DNA of 52,847 nucleotides from Clostridiales bacterium (GTDB lineage Bacteria > Bacillota_E > Sulfobacillia > Sulfobacillales > JAIMBI01): assembly GCA_027318915.1 (NCBI GenBank), contig DAHVOH010000015.1:1-52847 (forward strand). Reading direction: 5' to 3'. Position numbers and translations under genes: made by a program. Below, piece after piece: positions 15,646 through 23,986 of this stretch. The notes below the pieces were generated by a model. That model saw only the letters and a list, made by a program, of their open reading frames with translations. It searched no databases and was not told the DNA's origin. The stretch's first letter is position 1. The number at the start of each line of letters is the position of its first letter.

Positions 15646-16440
15646 TCAGGGGACGCGGACCAGGGTGGGATCCCGTTGCTGCGCCATCTGGGCGAAGTTG
15701 GTCACCGGCAGGTCGTGCAGGCCGTGGCGGGCGCAGAATCGAGAAAATGTCCGGGCCATGGCGGCACCATCAGCGGACAGCGAACGGGCGGAGAAATTGT
15801 AGAGGACGGTCGCGGTAGGAATGGCCCGGATGAGGATGCCGGCCGCCCGCGACCTCAGCAGCCAATCCCAGTCTTCGTACCGTGGCAGGCTGGGGTCAAA
15901 CCCGTCGACCCGGCAAAATGCGGACCGCTGGACCACCACGGTGGACAGAATGACGGGGTTGGTCCGATCCAGCACGTCGGGCGCGGCGCGCGGCCGGAAC
16001 GGACGGGTCCAGCCTTCCTCCCGGTGGTGGACGAGCGCGTCGGTGAACACGATGGCGGGTGCGGCTGCGGCCACGGGGACGGTGGTGGCGAGGTGGTCCG
16101 ACATCCACCGATCGTCGTCATCCAAGAACGCGAGCAGACTCCCGTCCGCATGGTGAACCCCAAAGTTGCGGGCGGCTCCCGGGCCGCGGCGTTGCGGCGT
16201 GGCCAGCGCGCGCACGGCAAACGGCCAGGATCCGAGGGCCAACGGGGCTTTGCCGTCGTGGACGACCAGCACTTCCAGGGCACCCCGCCAAGTCTGCGCG
16301 GCGACGCTGGCCAACGCGCCGACGACCAGATCAGGGCGCACGGTGGGGATCACCACCGACACCGTCGGCTCCGGCCGGCGTCCCGGATCGGCGCCGCCCA
16401 GCCCCAACGCCTCTTCGTTGCGACCTTCCCCCTGGTGCAT
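15646..16440 (-). CDS. family 2 glycosyltransferase
   Basis: A 264-residue GT-A fold transferase that probably adds a sugar from a nucleotide donor to a surface glycan or lipid. The Rossmann-like opening is TVSVVIPTVRPDLVVGALAS, the metal-binding D-x-D region is GSLLAFLDDDDRWMSDH, and the acceptor region has DGFDPSLPRYEDWDWLLR with the family's E-D-W. The ATG at 16440 has GGAGGG 3 nt upstream, a short spacing, so a slightly different start is possible; the open frame to 16860 is not protein-like. There are no membrane helices. It diverges from a 14-helix exporter gene. Confidence 0.85.
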   Translation of the reverse strand: MHQGEGRNEEALGLGGADPGRRPEPTVSVVIPTVRPDLVVGALASVAAQTWRGALEVLVVHDGKAPLALGSWPFAVRALATPQRRGPGAARNFGVHHADGSLLAFLDDDDRWMSDHLATTVPVAAAAPAIVFTDALVHHREEGWTRPFRPRAAPDVLDRTNPVILSTVVVQRSAFCRVDGFDPSLPRYEDWDWLLRSRAAGILIRAIPTATVLYNFSARSLSADGAAMARTFSRFCARHGLHDLPVTNFAQMAQQRDPTLVRVP

Positions 16441-16858
16441 GGACCCTCCGCCGGCGTCCTGATATCGTCTGCCCGACCGGAGCCGGAACAGGCGCCTCGA
16501 CAAGAGCGATGGCGCAACCAGCGGCCCGCGGAGCCTCGGCTCGCCATCCGCGATGGCCGATGCGGGGTCGGAGCACCACCATGTCGCCCGTCGCGAGGAG
16601 CGCATCGGCCCCCGGCGCCGTCCCCCAAAGCCTATCACATGCCGGGATCCATCCGGGCCGCGACCCAAGCGAGCCCAGCGGGATGCCCCGAGCGGCTCCG
16701 GAGAACCCATCGCCAGACCTGGGCACGCGCCGCGGCAGATCCCCCCGGGCGGTGTCTTGACCACGCCATGCGGCATCGCTACGGTAACCAGTGACTGGCG
16801 CCGACGGGTGCTCGCCGGACGGGGACCGCCCTGTCCGGGGCAGAGAGGGGGTAGGGCC
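16441..16858. other. divergent intergenic region
   Basis: No gene supported. It must carry promoters for the glycosyltransferase (minus) and the exporter (plus). I see no clear -35/-10 pair or strong palindrome. Confidence 0.45.
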
Positions 16859-18310
16859 ATGAGTCAAATGGCGACGCGGCGCACAGGTCTCCAGCTTTTG
16901 GTGATTGTGATCGGTGTTCTGATTGCGGCTGTGGACACCACCATCGTCATTTTGGCGCTGCCCGCGATGCGCACGGCCCTGCACGTCGGGTTTGCGTCCA
17001 TTGTGTGGGTGGTGTTGGGATATCTCCTGGTCATCACCTTGCTGGCCACGCAGGTCGGGCGGCTTGGCGACATGTTTGGGCGGGTACGCATGTATGAGGC
17101 CGGTTTTCTGCTCTTTGTGCTGGGCTCCGCTCTCTGCGCGTTGTCGTGGAATGAGGCCTCCATCGTCGCCTTTCGGCTCCTGCAGGGTGTCGGCGGCGCC
17201 TTCATCTCCGCCAATTCGGGCGCCGTCATCGCCGACATTTTTCCGCGCGAGTCGCGCGGCCGCGCCTACGGATACACCTCTATCGGGTGGAACCTCGGCG
17301 CCGTGCTGGGCATCCTGGCCGGCGGTGCTCTGGTGACGCTGTTGAACTGGCGCTGGATCTTTTGGATTAACGTACCGATTGGAGGGGCCGCCGTGGTGCT
17401 GGCTTTCTACGTCCTGGATCCGGCCGGCGAACATCGCCCGCGGCAGCTGGACATGCCCGGCATGGCGTTGCTGGGCGGAGGCCTGCTGGCGATCCTGTGG
17501 GCGCTGGTCCGGCTCACGGCGGTTCCGCTCAGTCTTCCGACCGCCATGGATATCGGCGTCGGTCTCGCCCTGCTGGCCGCGTTCGTGTGGGTCGAGGCCC
17601 ACAGCCGGGATCCGATGCTCCAGCTGACGCTGTTTGCGGTGCCGACCATGACGCCGTCGTTCCTGGCCAGCTTCTTCCAGGCCCTGGCCAACTTCGCGGT
17701 GTTGTTCCTCATCACCATGTATCTTCAGGGCGTGCGAGGACTCACCCCGTTGAACGCGGCGCTGCTGCTGGTGCCCGGATATCTGGTCGGCGGCCTGCTG
17801 GGTCCGGTGTCGGGGCGGATGGCCGACCGCCTGAGCCCCGCCGTGCCCGCCACCGTGGGCCTCGGCCTGCAGTGCGCCGCGCTGCTCCTGTATGCCCAAC
17901 TGGGGTTGGCAAGCCCGCTGTGGATGGTGAGCGCCATCAGCGTGGTGAACGGCTTCGGCAGCGCCGGGTTCTTTCCGGCGAACAATTCGGCCGTGATGAA
18001 GGCATCGCCGCCCGGGGTGTTCGGGGTGGCGTCGGGCATGCTGCGCACCATTTCAAACCTGGGCATGGTCCTGTCTTTCACCATGGCCCTGGTGGTGGCA
18101 GCCCAGGCGGTGACGCGGCGGGTCGCTTTCGCCATCTTCGTCGGCAGTTCCAATCTCACGGCGGTGGCCGGCCGCTCGTTCCTCCACGGCATTCACGCGG
18201 CGTTCTACGCATCGGTGGCTGCGCTGGTGGTGGCCGGCGTGATGTCCGCCGTGCGCGGACGGCCGCAGACGACGGCGACGCCGGAACGGCGGGATTGGGC
18301 TTCCTCATAG
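16859..18310 (+). CDS. MFS transporter, DHA2 type (EmrB/QacA-like, 14 helices)
   Basis: A 483-residue membrane exporter of the 14-helix drug:H+ antiporter group. Helix 1 carries IGVLIAAVDTTIVILALP, the D-x-T-I-V-x-x-A-L-P motif diagnostic of this group. Motif A follows as QVGRLGDMFGRVRMY, and motif C-like RGRAYGYTSIGWNLGAVLG lies in helix 5. WRWIFWINVPIG is the typical helix 6 entry. The ATG at 16859 follows AGAGGGGG at suitable distance. Such proteins expel lipophilic compounds or cell-envelope intermediates in exchange for protons. It is monocistronic as far as visible. Confidence 0.9.
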   Translation: MSQMATRRTGLQLLVIVIGVLIAAVDTTIVILALPAMRTALHVGFASIVWVVLGYLLVITLLATQVGRLGDMFGRVRMYEAGFLLFVLGSALCALSWNEASIVAFRLLQGVGGAFISANSGAVIADIFPRESRGRAYGYTSIGWNLGAVLGILAGGALVTLLNWRWIFWINVPIGGAAVVLAFYVLDPAGEHRPRQLDMPGMALLGGGLLAILWALVRLTAVPLSLPTAMDIGVGLALLAAFVWVEAHSRDPMLQLTLFAVPTMTPSFLASFFQALANFAVLFLITMYLQGVRGLTPLNAALLLVPGYLVGGLLGPVSGRMADRLSPAVPATVGLGLQCAALLLYAQLGLASPLWMVSAISVVNGFGSAGFFPANNSAVMKASPPGVFGVASGMLRTISNLGMVLSFTMALVVAAQAVTRRVAFAIFVGSSNLTAVAGRSFLHGIHAAFYASVAALVVAGVMSAVRGRPQTTATPERRDWASS

Positions 18311-19125
18311 CCCCGTTGCTCGAAGGACGGTCGCGTCTGAGGACAGTAGGAGACTATTGTGGGTGAAGCCCAGGGGGCTGGTGTCGTGCGGCGTTATTCC
18401 CATTGTATCCGACCCCGGAGCCGGGAGAATGGCTCGGGCCAAGCGTCGAGGCCCGGCGTCCAGGATGCATCGCGGTCTCCTAGGGCGTCGCTGCCACGCG
18501 CGGCCGCCAGCAATCTATCCTGCGCCGGGAGATCCCTCGGCGCGTCGGGGCGCCGTTTGGCTTGCGGTCGCGGGTGGCGCCGCCGGCGATCAGGACCGTG
18601 ATTGCCCGCGACCAACGTATTCCGGGCCACGGTCATCCTTGGGCCGGGGTGCCGGTCACCAAACCCGCTCTCGATCGCGTCGGGAACCACGCCTATGCCT
18701 GAAAGGTCCGGGGGTTTTCCCTCCATACGCCGGAGGACGGGGTGCACGTCCCCGGCGTCGTGCAGACGATGGAACGATTTTTCGATGGCACCTGGCCATG
18801 TGGCATGGCCCATCTGATGGACCGTCGTGGGCGCGGGCTTCTCCATGGGTCGATGACGCAAGCGGTGGCCGACACCGACCGGGCAGATTCCCGTGGGGAG
18901 CTGCTCCGCGGGCAGGGGCGGTTCCCGGCCTTGAACCATTGCTCGCCGTCTTGTCGATTCTGCCGTGCTCCATGGCCCATGGGCTGAGTGTCCTGTTCCC
19001 ATTATCATACTGAAATAGAAACTCGAGCCGTTCTCAACCCTTCGCGTTCGAGTTCCGCGGGCCGAGGGGGCGTGCCCTTGCCGCCCACCGGCGGGTCTTC
19101 GCACGGAAGGCCGGCCGCGCGTTTG
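18311..19125. other. 815-bp region without a recognisable gene
   Basis: Frames on both strands stay open for up to 236 codons, but their products are rich in Arg, Pro and Gly and show no family motif. Minus-strand text such as DVHPVLRRMEGKPPDLSG is more protein-like than the rest, so an eroded gene is possible. No transposon ends, tRNA or riboswitch were recognised. Confidence 0.4.
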
Positions 19126-20460
19126 TCAGCGGGAGCCCCTGGGGGGCGGCCGCCACAGGTCGTCGCCGGGTCGCACAATGCGGCTCGCGGATGGCGGCGT
19201 CAAGTCATCGCTCGACTCATCGGCACCCGGCCATGGTTCGTCTCCGGCGGTGTGGTCGTGCAGCTGTTGCAACATCACCGCGACGCGCAGGACCACCTCA
19301 CCGGCCGACGCCGCCAGGGTCTCGGTGACCGCCGCGACCGCCGGCCTTTCAGACACCGAGCCGGTTTCACGCCGGTAACGGGCCAGCACCTGTTCTCCCA
19401 CCCACGCCACCGGGTCGTCGACGGCGGGGGGCTCGTCACGCAAGATGTGCTCGACAATGGGGACTAAGAGGGCTAAAGCTTCGGCCCAGGCCCGAGCGTT
19501 GGTCGGCTGCGGCAGGCTGGTCAAGACGCGCGGTAGGGCATGCCAAAGTGCGGCGGCTGTCAAGGTCATCGGCAGCAGGTCGTCCGGATTGGCGATATGA
19601 CGCTCCAGGCGGTCCAGCGTCAGACGCACGACCGCCGGCTCCTCCGGGGCCTGAGTGGTCTCGCTGTCGGACAGGACATGGTGCCGGAGCACATGATCCA
19701 TCGGCATGCGCTGCCGTGCGGCCCCCAGCAGGAACTGGCTGCGATCGCTCTGGCCCACGTCCTGCAGCCAGAGTCCGGCCTGAACCTGCAGGAACAAGGG
19801 CGCCTCTTCGGGCGCGGCGCTCTCCTGCCAGCGCCAGTAGCGCGCCTCCGCTTCCCAGCGATGGGTGTCGGGAGTGGTGCCGGCGGAATAACGACGCGCC
19901 GCCCACGCGTCCGCCAACTGCCGGCGGGCCGGAGCCGGCGCACAGAGGGCGCCGATGTCCGCCACGTAGTGGAGCACCGCGCGGGGAAGGTGATCGGCCA
20001 CTGCCGCGATCTTGGTCCACGCTTCGGTGTCGCCCACGGACAACAGCACGCGGTCAATCCACTCGGGCACCGCATCGCCGTCGATCCAGGCCTGCAGCGC
20101 CAAGTCCAGCGCCAAGCCCCGTCCGGTTTGAATCAGCTCCGCCAAATCGTCGCGCCAGGGCGGGAGATACGGAGTCTCCTGCTCGTGGCGGCGGAGATGG
20201 ATGGCCAGGGCGGCCAATCCGGGGCCATCCGGCCCGGATGCCGCGAGCTGCGCCACGGCCGCGGAGAATCGGCCCAGATCGGCCAATTGAGCCACGGCGT
20301 CGGCTGTCAGCCATCTTACGAGGGCGCGGGAGTTGGCGGCCAACGCCAGCACCTGTTCCAGAATCGCCGGGTCCTCAATGGAGACCTCCGACGAGATCTG
20401 GGGCAGCAGACTGTCGTCCCACAGTTGGTCCAAAGGCGCGGGCAATGTGAGCGGATTCAC
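19126..20460 (-). CDS. hypothetical protein, alpha-helical, 444 residues
   Basis: I do not recognise this protein. It is soluble, with no signal peptide or membrane helix, and is almost wholly helical by composition, with many Leu/Ala/Trp-rich amphipathic stretches (RALVRWLTADAVAQLADLGR, LALDLALQAWIDGDAVPEWI). This resembles helical-repeat scaffolds. The last 40 residues (GDEPWPGADESSDDLTPPSA onward) are polar and probably disordered. Codon use matches its neighbours, and the frame is intact over 1.3 kb, so it is a real gene. Start is GTG 20460, with GGTGA 4 nt upstream. It diverges from a HAD hydrolase. No function is assigned. Confidence 0.7.
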   Translation of the reverse strand: MNPLTLPAPLDQLWDDSLLPQISSEVSIEDPAILEQVLALAANSRALVRWLTADAVAQLADLGRFSAAVAQLAASGPDGPGLAALAIHLRRHEQETPYLPPWRDDLAELIQTGRGLALDLALQAWIDGDAVPEWIDRVLLSVGDTEAWTKIAAVADHLPRAVLHYVADIGALCAPAPARRQLADAWAARRYSAGTTPDTHRWEAEARYWRWQESAAPEEAPLFLQVQAGLWLQDVGQSDRSQFLLGAARQRMPMDHVLRHHVLSDSETTQAPEEPAVVRLTLDRLERHIANPDDLLPMTLTAAALWHALPRVLTSLPQPTNARAWAEALALLVPIVEHILRDEPPAVDDPVAWVGEQVLARYRRETGSVSERPAVAAVTETLAASAGEVVLRVAVMLQQLHDHTAGDEPWPGADESSDDLTPPSASRIVRPGDDLWRPPPRGSR

Positions 20461-20587
20461 GGCGTCACCCGATTTTCATCCCAAGTTGGCACGAGCGTAT
20501 CACGACGGACGGGCAAAGAGGAGGGGATCCGGCGAGGGATTCGCCCTGTCGGGGTTCGAAAGCTCCTGCTACACTCGGTCCGGAGGG

Positions 20588-21313
20588 ATGGTCATCACCG
20601 CGTCACACCAGCCGGAGGCGCTCATCATTGATTTGGACGGAACACTGCTGGACGATGCGGGACCTTCCGGCCCGCTGTGGGACGAAGCGCTGGCGGACAC
20701 CTTCCCCTACTGGCCCGTCGAGATGCGGGCCGAGGCCGTGCGGGCCATACAGGTTGAAGCGCTCGGGTTCTGGTCGGATCCTGATCGGCACCGCTGGGGT
20801 CGGCTGCACATGGTGGAATCACGCGCCCGCATCGCGGGGCGCGTCCTGATTCCGCGCGGATGGGCCGACCGCTCAACCGCCGAGCGAGTCGCGCAATCGT
20901 TCACGCATCTGCGCGATGAGGCCTGCACCTGGTTTCCCGGCGCGCCGGAAGCTTTGGACCGCCTCCGCGCCCGAGGCCTTTCGCTCGCCTTGATGACCAA
21001 CGGCGACGCACGGGTGCAGCGACCGAAAGTCGAACGGTTGGGACTCAGCGCCTGGTTTCCGGTCATTCATATCGAGGGGGAGCAGGGGGTGGGCAAACCG
21101 CTGCCGCGGGCGTATCTGATGGTGGCCAAGCGCCTGGGCGTCAGTCTTCGCTCGGCGTGGATGGTCGGTGACCATGGGGAGTGGGAGGTCCGCGCCCCCA
21201 AGCGGCTCAGCATGACCACGGTGTGGATCCGTCAAGACACCGATCCACTGGTGGCTCGGGCGGCCGACTTTGTGGTGGCGAGCTTCGGCGACGTGCCGGA
21301 CCTGTTGGAGTAA
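20588..21313 (+). CDS. HAD-superfamily hydrolase
   Basis: A 241-residue haloacid-dehalogenase fold hydrolase, probably a small-molecule phosphatase of the subfamily IA type. Motif I is ALIIDLDGTLLDD (nucleophile and acid Asp pair), motif II LALMTNGD, motif III Lys in GVGKPLPRAYLMVAKRLG, and motif IV MVGDHGEWEVRAPK. In motif IV the second acidic residue is Glu rather than the commoner Asp. A helical cap sits between motifs I and II. ATG 20588 is preceded directly by GGAGGG with no spacer; TGCTACACT at 20567-20575 could be an extended -10, giving a leader of only a few bases. Substrate unknown. Confidence 0.83.
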   Translation: MVITASHQPEALIIDLDGTLLDDAGPSGPLWDEALADTFPYWPVEMRAEAVRAIQVEALGFWSDPDRHRWGRLHMVESRARIAGRVLIPRGWADRSTAERVAQSFTHLRDEACTWFPGAPEALDRLRARGLSLALMTNGDARVQRPKVERLGLSAWFPVIHIEGEQGVGKPLPRAYLMVAKRLGVSLRSAWMVGDHGEWEVRAPKRLSMTTVWIRQDTDPLVARAADFVVASFGDVPDLLE

Positions 21314-21524
21314 CGGCGGCGCTGGGCTCGCCGCGACCCCCTGCCGGTCGCCGGATCCAACGTCCGCCGCCGGCGGCTCCAGTCGGGCCCGCTCGAGGGA
21401 GGCGCTTTAGCGAGAGGAAGGGCCCGGGCGGGGCCGCCGCATCCGTCACGAGGCCCGAGGGGACGGTCCGTTTCCGCATGCATGCCGCCGGGATGCTCGG
21501 GTGAAAAAATGTTGGTCAGGGCCA

Positions 21525-21553
21525 TTGACATATATATGTCATGAGCATATGAT
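21525..21553 (+). promoter_or_regulatory. promoter and PadR operator
   Basis: TTGACA (21525-21530), 17 nt, TATGAT (21548-21553): an essentially consensus sigma-A promoter. A perfect 16-bp palindrome TGACATATATATGTCA (21526-21541) overlaps the -35 and spacer. PadR-type repressors bind A/T-rich palindromes of this ATGT/ACAT form, and a PadR gene follows, so autorepression is very likely. Confidence 0.8.
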
Positions 21554-21573
21554 TGGGGCAGAGGGGGGTGAGG

Positions 21574-21954
21574 ATGGTGCCTAGACACGGATTCCCGGCC
21601 GGAGGTCCACCGCGTTCAGGGTGGGGTCCTCCCTTGGCGGGACTCACGGTGCCGGCGGTCCTCCTCCTGCTCCGGGATCGGGAGAACCATGGGTATGCGC
21701 TGCGCGACGAGCTGGAAACCAGCGGTCTGATTGCGGACGTTGATTTCGGCAATCTGTACCGGACGCTCCGGCGTCTGGAGATGGCCGGCTGGGTCGTCTC
21801 GCGCTGGGAGCAGGAAGGGGACGGCGGCGGGCGGCGGGTGTACGCCATCACGGAGGACGGCCGTAGCGCCCTGGATCGGTTGGCCGCCTCCCTGCGGGAG
21901 ATGCAGGGTGCATTGGGCCGCTTTCTCGCCCGATATCAACCGGAAGGGGGGTGA
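21574..21954 (+). CDS. PadR-family transcriptional regulator
   Basis: A 126-residue repressor. The winged helix reads LTVPAVLLLLRDRENHGYAL, then DVDFGNLYRTLRRLEMAGWV as recognition helix and the wing GGGRRVYAITEDG, followed by the C-terminal dimerisation helix LDRLAASLREMQGALGRFLA. Start ATG 21574 was preferred over 21553 because the latter lies inside the -10 box. The palindrome at 21526-21541 is the probable operator, so the gene should be self-controlled. It shares an operon with the 67-residue protein that follows, which ends at a strong terminator; any target outside this operon is unknown. Confidence 0.9.
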   Translation: MVPRHGFPAGGPPRSGWGPPLAGLTVPAVLLLLRDRENHGYALRDELETSGLIADVDFGNLYRTLRRLEMAGWVVSRWEQEGDGGGRRVYAITEDGRSALDRLAASLREMQGALGRFLARYQPEGG

Positions 21955-21958
21955 GGAC

Positions 21959-22162
21959 ATGATGCGACACGGACACGGACACGGAGAAGGACAGCATTCC
22001 GGTTGCCGGTGCGGCGGCCCCGAGGGCCGTCGACGTCTGACCGTCGATGAAGAGTTGGAGATGCTGGAGAGCCGTCAACGCGATTTGGAGCAGGAGTTGG
22101 CCGATGTGGTGGAGCGCGTGCGCCGCTTGCGGCGTGCCGGCGAGGAAGCGTCCGCTTCCTAA
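21959..22162 (+). CDS. small His/Cys-rich coiled-coil protein (DUF5320-like)
   Basis: A 67-residue protein with two parts. The N-terminal 20 residues are a His/Gly/Cys-rich string (MMRHGHGHGEGQHSGCRCGG) that could hold a metal ion. The rest is a charged heptad-patterned helix (DEELEMLESRQRDLEQELAD) typical of a short coiled coil. In other Bacillota, small proteins with a Gly/Met/Cys-rich head and this kind of tail (DUF5320) are encoded beside PadR and iron-sulfur assembly genes; the resemblance is by pattern only. GGGGGGTGAGG precedes the start and the PadR stop is 2 nt before it. Metal sensing or storage is a guess. Confidence 0.75.
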   Translation: MMRHGHGHGEGQHSGCRCGGPEGRRRLTVDEELEMLESRQRDLEQELADVVERVRRLRRAGEEASAS

Positions 22163-22175
22163 AGCGTTCCCTCAG

Positions 22176-22217
22176 GCGCGGAAGATGCCACGGTGTCTTC
22201 CGCGCTTGTTGTTGTCT
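22176..22217 (+). terminator. Rho-independent terminator of the PadR operon
   Basis: Perfect 10-bp stem GCGCGGAAGA / TCTTCCGCGC with a 10-nt loop, followed by TTGTTGTTGTCT. It is the clearest intrinsic terminator in the window and lies 13 nt after the small-protein stop. Confidence 0.85.
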
Positions 22218-22409
22218 TCCGCCGCGTCCGAGGATGTGTCGGATGCCTGGGCGGGTCCGGTCGACGGGATGCGAGAGGGTGCAAGACGGCCGCCGTCTTT
22301 TGCGCATGGGCGTCCCCGATGATCCCAAGCGCGTCGGGGGCGCGATAATCGGGGGAGGCGTCGTGCTGTCGTCCGCAGGGTCGGCGGTGGGCGCTCAGAG
22401 GTGCAAGCG

Positions 22410-22432
22410 GCGCCGGATCGGCGATCCGGCGC
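22410..22432 (+). promoter_or_regulatory. hairpin directly upstream of a ribosome binding site
   Basis: Perfect inverted repeat GCGCCGGATC-GGC-GATCCGGCGC, ending at the base before GAGAGGAG of the following gene. It could be an operator, or an RNA hairpin that affects translation or termination. There is no T-run, so it is not a normal terminator. The remainder of 22218-22446 shows no gene. Confidence 0.5.
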
Positions 22433-22446
22433 GAGAGGAGTCGGTC

Positions 22447-23553
22447 ATGGGGACGCCGAGGATGCTTGAGGATCTGGAAACACCGGTCGTGCTGGTGGAC
22501 GAGGACACGTTGGAGCACAACCTGCGCGCGATGGCCGAGCGGCTCGCCGCTCGCGGCCTGGCGCTGTGCCCCCACACCAAGACCCACAAAAGTCCCGTCC
22601 TGGCCCAGCGGCAGATGGCTTGGGGAGCGGCCCGCGTGATGGCCGCCAAGCTGTCGGAGGCCGAGGCCCTTCTGGATTATGGGATTCGCGATCAATTTAT
22701 CGGCTATCCCCTCGTGGGTGCGGCCAAGGCGGAGCATCTGGCGCGCCTCGTTCAGGCAGGACTCCTTCCCGCCGTCGCCGTCGACTCCAAGGCGGGGGTG
22801 GACTTGTTGAGCGCCGTCGCCCGCCGACTGGACGTCCCCATCGCCGCCCTGGTGGAGGTGGACACGGGCTTTCATCGCTGCGGGTTGTCCCAGGAGGCCG
22901 ACATTGTCGAGCTGGCGCGCTACATTCAGATGTCACCCGTGGCGTACCAGGGCATCACGTGTTTCGGCGGGCACATCAGTTGGCGGCAGCCGGTGAAAGA
23001 CATTCCCGGCTTGGTCCGCGCGGAAGACGAGATGCTGGATCGGATCGCCGCCGCGTTGGCCCGCGCGGACCTGGCGCCGACCGTCATTTCCGAGGGCGGA
23101 ACGGTGATCGCCGGTTACTTGCAGGAGCTGCGGACGGCGACGGAGCTTCGGCCCGGTATCTACGTGTTCAATGACGTCGGCACGGTGATGGCCGGCGCGG
23201 CGCGCTACGACGACTGCGCGGCCCGAGTGCTGACCACGGTGGTCAGCACTCCCGCGGCCGACCGAGCCGTTGTCGACGCGGGCAGCAAGACGCTGGCGGG
23301 CGACGGGCCGATCGCGGGGTCATACGGGTACGTGGCCGAACGGCCCGACTTGGCTGTGGTGCAGCTGACCGAGGAGCACGGCGTGGTGGTGCGGCGGGAG
23401 GGCGGCGCTGTCGGTCTGAGCCTCGGCCAGCGCCTGACCATCATTCCCAATCACGTCTGCACCATGATCAATCTCCATGAGACGGTGCAGCTGGTGCGCG
23501 GCTCCGTGGTCACCGGCCAGCTGCCCATCGTGATGCGCGGGGCTGTGCGGTGA
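22447..23553 (+). CDS. D-threonine aldolase / D-serine dehydratase-like PLP enzyme
   Basis: A 368-residue fold-type III PLP enzyme (alanine-racemase-like barrel). CPHTKTHKSP at 41-50 holds the probable Schiff-base Lys45, and IPNHVCTMINLHE near the C-terminus contains the H-x-C metal ligands seen in zinc-dependent D-serine dehydratase and D-threonine aldolase. SPVAYQGITCFGGHIS and SEGGT are further family blocks. It should split or dehydrate a D-3-hydroxyamino acid, needing a divalent metal; the exact substrate cannot be told. ATG 22447 is 6 nt after AGAGGAG. A perfect hairpin (22410-22432) precedes that site. Threonine synthase lies downstream after a decayed stretch. Confidence 0.85.
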   Translation: MGTPRMLEDLETPVVLVDEDTLEHNLRAMAERLAARGLALCPHTKTHKSPVLAQRQMAWGAARVMAAKLSEAEALLDYGIRDQFIGYPLVGAAKAEHLARLVQAGLLPAVAVDSKAGVDLLSAVARRLDVPIAALVEVDTGFHRCGLSQEADIVELARYIQMSPVAYQGITCFGGHISWRQPVKDIPGLVRAEDEMLDRIAAALARADLAPTVISEGGTVIAGYLQELRTATELRPGIYVFNDVGTVMAGAARYDDCAARVLTTVVSTPAADRAVVDAGSKTLAGDGPIAGSYGYVAERPDLAVVQLTEEHGVVVRREGGAVGLSLGQRLTIIPNHVCTMINLHETVQLVRGSVVTGQLPIVMRGAVR

Positions 23554-23790
23554 CGTCTTAGGGGCCGACGGCGGACGAAAGACCCATAGGAGCCGTCCGT
23601 GGGGACTCTGGGACGCCTATTGACGGCCGGAAAGTTGCGGGGGTGCGGCCGGCGGACCTGCCACCGGCGTTGGCGCCCGGTGCCGGGCACCGTGTTCGGG
23701 ACCGGCAGCCGGGTGCGGGCCGCGGCTGCATCCCCGTGAGCTGCCGCGGCGTCGGGCCCCGGCCGACGAGGGCGGGACTGACCGGTCTCA
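23554..23790. other. intergenic stretch with GC-rich hairpins
   Basis: No gene. A pair of GCCGCGGC octamers (near 23729 and 23752) can form a stem about 175 nt after the PLP-enzyme stop and may act as its transcription end. This is weak evidence. Confidence 0.3.
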
Positions 23791-23986
23791 TTCCTCGTCG
23801 ATGCGTGGGTGGGGACAGCCTGGTGTTTCGAGGACGCAGGCAATCCCTACGCCGAGGACGTACTGGAGGGCTTGGAGGGGCGGGTTCGCATGGGGACCCG
23901 CTCTCTGGCTCCTCAGGGCCTCCAATGCGCGGGCGGCAGGCGCCCGGCGCGGTCGCATTGCCGCGGCCCGGGCATACTCGCAGTGA
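23791..23986 (+). pseudogene. relic of a VapC (PIN-domain) toxin gene
   Basis: The plus strand reads FLVDAWVGTAWCFEDAGNPY and then AEDVLEGLEGRVRM in one frame from 23791, matching the start of VapC toxins with their first catalytic Asp and the usual S-V-A-L-A-W-x-x-E-D-E-x-N-P-Y pattern. The neighbouring frame then gives ALWLLRASNARAAGARRGRI and stops at 23986, resembling the P-x-L-W-x-L-E-V-x-N-A-L segment of VapC. One frameshift and several lost residues separate them, and the C-terminal half is absent. No antitoxin is visible upstream. A remnant of a second toxin-antitoxin module is the best reading. Confidence 0.5.

Noticed and set aside
16331..17899. A 522-codon minus-strand frame opposite the 14-helix exporter
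   Set aside because: Gln/His/Arg-rich shadow without motifs; the exporter motifs on the plus strand are unambiguous.
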